From positions 1 through 9,601 of the forward strand of contig JBHGBB010000157.1 in the NCBI GenBank assembly GCA_041946755.1: DNA of 9,601 nt. The letters are read 5' to 3'. The notes below the pieces were generated by a model, which saw only the letters and a list, made by a program, of their open reading frames with translations, made no database searches and was not told the origin of the DNA. This document shows, in pieces, positions 5,855-9,601 of this stretch. The stretch comes from JBHGBB01 sp041946755. Lineage in GTDB: Bacteria > UBP4 > UBA4092 > JAOAEQ01. Each line of letters opens with the position of its first letter. Within the stretch, counting starts at the first letter, position 1. The position numbers were made by a program, and so were the translations under genes.

Positions 5855-7252
5855 ATGCCTAAAAAAGAACAGGAACCGCAGTTACAAATACTCTTAGTTG
5901 CAGCTGATATTATTGTTATCGTTCTCTCCTTTTATCTAGCTTTTTGGTTTCGATTTTATAGCGGTTTGATTCCGGTTACTAAAGGGATGCCCGATTTAGC
6001 CATTTATCTTCGCGCACTCTTCTTTACCATGGTAATCTGGCTGTTTATATTCCATCATTATGGTTTATATCAGATTCAGACTCAGCTCAATACCTTCCGG
6101 ACCAGTAGCCGGATAGTTCAAGGAGTCCTTGTCGGCAGCATCCTTTTAATGGCGATGACCTTCTTGTTCCGGTCTCTCGATTTATCCCGATGGACTGTGC
6201 TCTATGGCATGGTAATAAATCTGGTGAGTTTAAATATCGCTCGCTATTTTTTAGCTAAGTATTTTCGATATCTGCAGCAGCAAACGACTAGAATCACCCG
6301 GATTCTTATTGTCGGTACTGGGAGCACGGCAACATTCTTAGCGTCAAAAATCCGGCAAACACCCATTTACCAGTTTATCGGATTTGTCACTGAGTTGAAT
6401 GGCAATAATTCCTATACTAACGGTTCCGATCCAGACCCGATATTAGGTACCGTAGCAAATATTGAACAGATTACCACTCAACATCAAATTAACGAAGTGC
6501 TTATCGCCAGTTCTCGGTTGACTCATGACCAGATTTTAGATTTAATGCTGCAATGCGAAAAGCAGATTATTCAATTTCGCTTTGTACCGGATATGCTAGA
6601 AATTATTACCAACCGGGTAGTAGTCGATGAACTCGACGGATTCCCGTTGTTTACTTTAAAAGAGACTCCGCTAACCGGTTGGAATCTACTGCTAAAACGG
6701 TGGATGGATATTATCGGTGCAATTTTGATTCTTCTTATACTGAGCCCGATGATGCTGATTATTGCCTATCTAATCCGGCGCGATTCTACCGGCACCATTC
6801 TCTTCACTCAAAAGCGGGTTGGCGCTGATGGTAAACATTTTATGATCTATAAATTCCGGACTATGGTTGTAAATGCTGAAGCTGATACCGGACCGGTCTG
6901 GGCAACTGAAAATGATCCCCGATGTACCAAACTCGGCTGTTTGTTACGTAAATATAACCTGGATGAACTACCGCAGTTGTTTAATGTGCTAAAAGGAGAA
7001 ATGAGTCTGGTAGGGCCAAGACCGGAACGGCCGTATTTTGTAGAACAGTTTAAAGACCAAATTCCACGATATATGCTGCGGCATAAAGTTAAATCGGGTA
7101 TGACCGGTTGGGCGCAGGTTAACGGCTGGCGTGGTGATTCTTCCATAGCTGAAAGAACGAAATACGACCTCTACTACATCGAAAACTGGAGCCTGCTATT
7201 CGATCTGAAGATTTTATTTCTCACCATTTTCGCTCGGAAGAACGCGTATTAA
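5855..7252 (+). CDS. Polyprenyl-phosphate hexose-1-phosphate transferase (WbaP/WcaJ type)
   Basis: An inner-membrane enzyme that transfers a sugar 1-phosphate, commonly glucose or galactose, from UDP-sugar to undecaprenyl phosphate and so starts a polysaccharide repeat unit. The 465 residues show the full architecture: four N-terminal membrane segments (about 12-33, 50-68, 89-105, 115-134), a nucleotide-binding-like domain (148-245, with LIVGTGSTA at 151-159), and a fifth hydrophobic segment (283-306). The catalytic domain (about 278-465) follows, with KFRTM (333-337), LDELPQL (369-375) holding the catalytic D370-E371 pair, SLVGPRPE (384-391) and GMTGWAQVNGWRGD (415-428). It is third after two GTs and probably primes the glycan they build. 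It has no SD and a heptad array 8 nt upstream. An ATG with no better in-frame alternative and a normal family length support the start. Donor sugar unproven. Confidence 0.95.
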   Translation: MPKKEQEPQLQILLVAADIIVIVLSFYLAFWFRFYSGLIPVTKGMPDLAIYLRALFFTMVIWLFIFHHYGLYQIQTQLNTFRTSSRIVQGVLVGSILLMAMTFLFRSLDLSRWTVLYGMVINLVSLNIARYFLAKYFRYLQQQTTRITRILIVGTGSTATFLASKIRQTPIYQFIGFVTELNGNNSYTNGSDPDPILGTVANIEQITTQHQINEVLIASSRLTHDQILDLMLQCEKQIIQFRFVPDMLEIITNRVVVDELDGFPLFTLKETPLTGWNLLLKRWMDIIGAILILLILSPMMLIIAYLIRRDSTGTILFTQKRVGADGKHFMIYKFRTMVVNAEADTGPVWATENDPRCTKLGCLLRKYNLDELPQLFNVLKGEMSLVGPRPERPYFVEQFKDQIPRYMLRHKVKSGMTGWAQVNGWRGDSSIAERTKYDLYYIENWSLLFDLKILFLTIFARKNAY

Positions 7253-7278
7253 GCTTTTTTACTCACTTAATATTTTTT
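7247..7278 (+). terminator. Weak candidate terminator at the convergent gene ends
   Basis: TATTAAG (7247-7253) and CTTAATA (7266-7272) are exact complements around 12 nt, followed on the plus strand by TTTTTT (7273-7278). It spans the stop codons of the sugar transferase and of accC, which are only 6 nt apart. The stem has a single G-C pair, so it may be inefficient. On the minus strand no T run follows. Confidence 0.35.
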
Positions 7279-8602
7279 CTATAAAATGCGTCGATATTCG
7301 CCCTCGCACGAAATCCGGGTGAGTTAATACCTGCCGATGGAATGGTATCGTTGTTTTAATTCCTTCAATAACATACTCATCGAGCGCACGCAACATCCGA
7401 TTAATAGCGACATCCCGGGTTGGACCATGGACAATAAGCTTGGCGATTAATGAATCATAATGTTGCGGAATATTATATTCTTGATAGACATGGCTATCGA
7501 CTCTCACTCCGGGACCACCGGGCGCATGATACGCGGTTATTTTCCCCGGACATGGCATGAAATTCTTCGCCGGGTCTTCAGCATTAATCCGGCATTCGAT
7601 TGCATGCCCGCGTAACGATAGTTCCCGTTGATAGTATCCTAGTCGCTCTCCAGCAGCAATCCGAATCATTTCTTTCATAATATCCAAACCCGTTACCAGT
7701 TCTGTTACCGGGTGTTCTACCTGAATCCGGGTATTCATTTCCATAAAGTAGAACCGCCGATGTTTATCCAGGAGAAACTCAATCGTACCGGCATTTGAGT
7801 ATCCCACGGCTTTCGCCGCTAATATCGCAGCATCGCCCATTCTTTTTCGTAAAGAACTATCCAACGCTAATGAAGGCGATTCTTCAATCAGCTTCTGATG
7901 CCGGCGTTGTACGGTACAATCCCGTTCTCCGAGATGGATTACATTTCCATATTGGTCTGCAAGGATTTGGAATTCGATATGCCGGGGTTCTTCGATATAT
8001 TTCTCGATATATACTTCCGGATTACCGAACGCAGCATCCGCTTCGGCTTGTGCAGTACCTAAAGCTGACGCTAGGCTTATTTCAGTATGCGCAATTCGCA
8101 TCCCGCGACCGCCACCACCTCCCGCAGCTTTTACAATTACCGGAAATCCCACCCGCCGAGCAACTATTCTCGCTTCTTCGATGGTTTTAATCGGTCCATC
8201 ACTACCCGGTACCACCGGAATATTTACCGCCCGCATGGTTTTCCGAGCTTGTGCTTTATCTCCCATCGCTCGAATTGCTTCCGGTGTAGGCCCGATAAAC
8301 TTAATATTACACGAAGCGCATATTTCCGCAAAATTAGCATTTTCGGCTAAAAAGCCATATCCCGGATGGATAGCTTCTGCATCGGCTATTTCTGCGGTAC
8401 TGATTAAGGCAGGGATATTCAAATAACTCTGGCTGCTGACAGCTTTCCCAATACAGAAACTTTCGTCAGCGAACCGGACATGGAGATTATCTCTATCCGC
8501 TTCAGAATATACCGCTACCGTTTTGATTCCCAGCTCTTTGCACGCTCGAATAATTCGGAGCGCTATTTCTCCTCGATTAGCAATTAAGATTTTCTGGAAC
8601 AT
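7259..8602 (-). CDS. accC: Acetyl-CoA carboxylase, biotin carboxylase subunit
   Basis: It carboxylates the biotin on AccB with bicarbonate and ATP, the first half-reaction of malonyl-CoA formation for fatty acid synthesis. The 447 residues match the stand-alone bacterial subunit. The N-terminal domain (ILIANRGEIALRI, 5-17) is followed by the ATP-grasp domain with K116, K158 in VKAAGGGGGRGM (157-168), H208, and K237 in RRHQKLIEE. Metal and bicarbonate residues E275, E288, N290 and R292 lie in EFL and MEMNTRIQVEHP, with R338 in ECRIN and the biotin carboxylase C domain to the end. All residues I know as catalytic in the E. coli enzyme have counterparts. It follows accB by 90 nt, filled mostly by a heptad repeat. 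AGGAG (8614-8618) is 11 nt before the ATG, a long spacing, and overlaps that repeat. It converges on the glycan module. Confidence 0.97.
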   Translation of the reverse strand: MFQKILIANRGEIALRIIRACKELGIKTVAVYSEADRDNLHVRFADESFCIGKAVSSQSYLNIPALISTAEIADAEAIHPGYGFLAENANFAEICASCNIKFIGPTPEAIRAMGDKAQARKTMRAVNIPVVPGSDGPIKTIEEARIVARRVGFPVIVKAAGGGGGRGMRIAHTEISLASALGTAQAEADAAFGNPEVYIEKYIEEPRHIEFQILADQYGNVIHLGERDCTVQRRHQKLIEESPSLALDSSLRKRMGDAAILAAKAVGYSNAGTIEFLLDKHRRFYFMEMNTRIQVEHPVTELVTGLDIMKEMIRIAAGERLGYYQRELSLRGHAIECRINAEDPAKNFMPCPGKITAYHAPGGPGVRVDSHVYQEYNIPQHYDSLIAKLIVHGPTRDVAINRMLRALDEYVIEGIKTTIPFHRQVLTHPDFVRGRISTHFIEKILSE

Positions 8603-8615
8603 AAAAAATGCAGCT

Positions 8616-8685
8616 CCTAGCCTTAAGTCTTAATGCTAAAGTTATACTTTATTTTTAACTTAGGACTTAGGACTTAAGCCTTAGG
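8616..8685. repeat. Heptad-phased inverted repeat between accB and accC
   Basis: Seventy nt fall into ten 7-nt units. The last four (8658-8685) are ACTTAGG twice, then ACTTAAG and CCTTAGG. The first four (8616-8643) are their complement in degenerate form, reading CCTAGC-CTTAAGT at the outer edge. With one deleted base the two arms match at about 21 of 28 positions. Two AT-rich units form the loop. It occupies most of the 90-nt gap, starts about 7 nt from the accB stop and stops 13 nt before the accC ATG. Its units resemble those of the ribD-ribE element. Confidence 0.75.
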
Positions 8686-8692
8686 ACTGCTT

Positions 8693-9166
8693 TTATAGTT
8701 TTTCGACTCGGAATAAAGGTTGGCCGAATTCGACCGGTTGAGCATTTTGGACTAGAATTTCTACGATTTTACATCGGAACTCGGATTTCAGTTCATTCAT
8801 TAATTTCATCGCTTCTAGAATACAGAGCGTTTTATCGACTTCAACGACATCGCCGATTTCTACGAACGGTGCGGCATCTGGCGCTGGGGCGCGATAGAAT
8901 GTTGCTACCATCGGAGAATTGATCGTAACCAAATTATCGGGTTTCGCTTCTGCTTTGGGTGTCACAACGGCTGGTTCTGCTGATTCCATCCCGATTTGTT
9001 TCGGCGCTTCAGGTGTTCCCGGTAAAAAAGCACCTACTGGCATTTGAACTTGAGCGGGATATCCTCGGACTATCCGGATTTTAATTCCATCTTTTTCGTA
9101 TTCAAATTCTAATAACTCTTCTTTTTTCATTAAAGCAATTAACCGTTTAATCTCTTTATAGTCCAT
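8693..9166 (-). CDS. accB: Biotin carboxyl carrier protein of acetyl-CoA carboxylase
   Basis: It carries the biotin that shuttles carbon dioxide from AccC to the carboxyltransferase (AccA/AccD, not in this window). The 157 residues are typical. A short N-terminal helical region (MDYKEIKRLIALMKKEELLE) leads into a Pro/Ala-rich linker (about 36-76). The C-terminal biotinyl domain (about 78-157) has SPMVATFYRAPAPDAAPF (84-101), including the protruding thumb typical of AccB. The biotinylation site is EAMKLMNE (118-125), with K121 modified. A GGAGAG (9175-9180) lies 8 nt before the ATG and fixes the start. It is first of accB-accC, with a TTGACA/TATTGT promoter upstream and a leader of about 100 nt containing two inverted repeats. 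Its N-terminus and thumb distinguish it from decarboxylase-type carriers. Confidence 0.97.
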   Translation of the reverse strand: MDYKEIKRLIALMKKEELLEFEYEKDGIKIRIVRGYPAQVQMPVGAFLPGTPEAPKQIGMESAEPAVVTPKAEAKPDNLVTINSPMVATFYRAPAPDAAPFVEIGDVVEVDKTLCILEAMKLMNELKSEFRCKIVEILVQNAQPVEFGQPLFRVEKL

Positions 9167-9195
9167 ATTAAGTACTCTCCATCTCGATAATTTTG

Positions 9196-9253
9196 ATTTT
9201 GCCTATTTCTATACAAAAACCGGGCAAAATTAGCTAAAAATACCCCTATTTTT
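9196..9253 (-). promoter_or_regulatory. Two stem-loops in the accB leader
   Basis: ATTTTGCC (9196-9203) pairs exactly with GGCAAAAT (9223-9230) around 19 nt. TAAAAATA (9235-9242) pairs exactly with TATTTTTA (9247-9254) around CCCC, which is GGGG in the mRNA. Both lie between the predicted transcript start (about 9268) and the accB SD. Neither is followed by a U run, so termination is unlikely. AT-rich sequence makes the second one less surprising. I do not recognise a known riboswitch or leader here. Confidence 0.4.
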
Positions 9254-9372
9254 AATCAATCCCTTTATTTAGATACAATACCGGGAAACTAACCTGTTTG
9301 TCAAGCGTAATTTTGAATTATTACAAAAAATAATGGATTTTTGCTTAAAAATAGCTAAAATAACCGGTTTTT
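9215..9372. repeat. Inverted pair of TAGCTAA-N5/6-CCGGTTTTT sites flanking the acc promoter
   Basis: One copy reads on the minus strand from 9236 to 9215 (TAGCTAA, 6 nt, CCGGTTTTT). The other reads on the plus strand at 9352-9372 (TAGCTAA, 5 nt, CCGGTTTTT). The two copies point away from each other with the accB promoter between them. Sixteen defined bases match exactly apart from the spacer length. They could be regulator sites or remnants of a small repeat. The copy at 9215-9236 also supplies one arm of a leader stem. Confidence 0.45.
9275..9304 (-). promoter_or_regulatory. Sigma70-type promoter for accB-accC
   Basis: On the minus strand, TTGACA (9304-9299) is an exact -35 consensus, followed after 18 nt by TATTGT (9280-9275). 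A transcript would begin near 9268, about 100 nt before accB. This is the best promoter in the window. Confidence 0.75.
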
Positions 9373-9518
9373 CATTGAAATATGCAAATACATATGGATT
9401 TTATTGATTGATATTTATTGAGATCATGAATAAGCAGATAATGGAATATTATGGTCAAAATAGCAAACTTAATCCAGATATTGAAATCAGAATGGTCAAT
9501 TAATAAGTCAAATCTATA
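9305..9518. other. AT-rich intergenic DNA with no convincing gene
   Basis: Between the acc promoter and the promoter-like sequence at the right edge I see no coding region, RNA gene or heptad array apart from the site at 9352-9372. A 25-codon ATG reading frame at 9426-9503 has no clear SD and I do not recognise its product; it is not called. Confidence 0.6.
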
Positions 9519-9547
9519 TTGCTATTTTTATATTAATTTAGTATAAA
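9519..9547 (+). promoter_or_regulatory. Promoter-like sequence pointing right off the window
   Basis: TTGCTA (9519-9524) and TATAAA (9542-9547) are separated by exactly 17 nt, giving a start near 9554. It is followed at once by a change from very AT-rich to GC-richer, self-complementary sequence, as seen at the start of a structured RNA or leader. The product lies beyond the window. Confidence 0.45.
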
Positions 9548-9555
9548 AATTGTTT

Positions 9556-9601
9556 GCCACTCCATAGAGTCGAGTCTCCGACCGGAGAGGACCTAGTGTG
9601 C
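9556..9601. other. GC-rich foldable segment cut by the right edge
   Basis: ACTC-CATA-GAGT (9559-9570) and TCTCC-GACC-GGAGA (9575-9588) form two adjacent small hairpins, and GAGTC is repeated in tandem at 9567-9576. The minus strand contains GGTCGGAGA, a kernel resembling short palindromic repeats that I recall being scattered between genes in some uncultured bacterial genomes. It could be such a repeat or the 5' end of an RNA. No known RNA family is recognised. Confidence 0.35.

Noticed and set aside
7795..8426. Plus-strand open frames opposite accC
   Set aside because: Antisense to a fully conserved biotin carboxylase; compositionally odd and without domains.
1795..8685. Heptad arrays considered as CRISPR or ordinary microsatellites
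   Set aside because: Units are 7 nt without unique spacers, so not CRISPR. Inverted arms and degenerate units are unlike simple slippage arrays.
9426..9503. A 25-codon open frame in the region upstream of accB
   Set aside because: No clear SD or recognisable protein, and no longer frame upstream or downstream; too short to call as a gene or a fragment.
9556..9601. Right-edge GC-rich segment as a tRNA, 5S or tmRNA end
   Set aside because: No T-arm, CCA, or conserved end sequence of those RNAs is visible in the 46 nt available.

Overview
This window looks like chromosome from an uncultured bacterium of moderate to low G+C. Most genes favour CCG and CGG codons, and the intergenic DNA is AT-rich. 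The gene set (FMN-riboswitch rib operon, undecaprenyl-phosphate sugar transferase with GT4 glycosyltransferases, accB-accC) is bacterial. Nothing in it fixes the phylum, so I do not name one. I saw no IS element, CRISPR array, tRNA or rRNA.

Left third (1-3275, minus strand): a riboflavin operon read leftward. A likely extended -10 promoter leads into an FMN riboswitch, then a 77-nt hairpin built from 7-nt units, then an intrinsic terminator that runs up to the ribD start codon. ribD, ribE (riboflavin synthase alpha) and ribBA follow. ribBA runs off the left edge. ribH (lumazine synthase), which the pathway still needs, may lie just beyond.

Middle (3276-7252, plus strand): a divergent polysaccharide module of two GT4 glycosyltransferases and a WbaP/WcaJ-type polyprenyl-phosphate hexose-1-phosphate transferase. 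The transferase would start a lipid-linked repeat unit and the two GTs would extend it, giving a capsule, exopolysaccharide or O-antigen-like glycan. The first GT has clearly different proline codon use from the other two genes.

Right third (7259-9601): accB-accC on the minus strand, convergent with the sugar transferase with only 6 nt between the stop codons. They encode the biotin carrier and biotin carboxylase of acetyl-CoA carboxylase, behind a good sigma70-type promoter and a leader of about 100 nt. The last ~430 nt hold no convincing gene. They contain that promoter, a pair of inverted 21-22 nt sites, and at the right edge a promoter-like sequence pointing into a GC-rich, foldable segment that is cut off.

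The most unusual signal is a class of intergenic elements built from 7-nt units arranged as inverted repeats. There are four in 9.6 kb (1795-1871, 3024-3100, 5812-5846, 8616-8685). Their unit sequences differ, but the period and dyad layout are shared. One sits inside the riboswitch expression platform. The other three end 8-13 nt before a downstream start codon, where a Shine-Dalgarno sequence would normally be.
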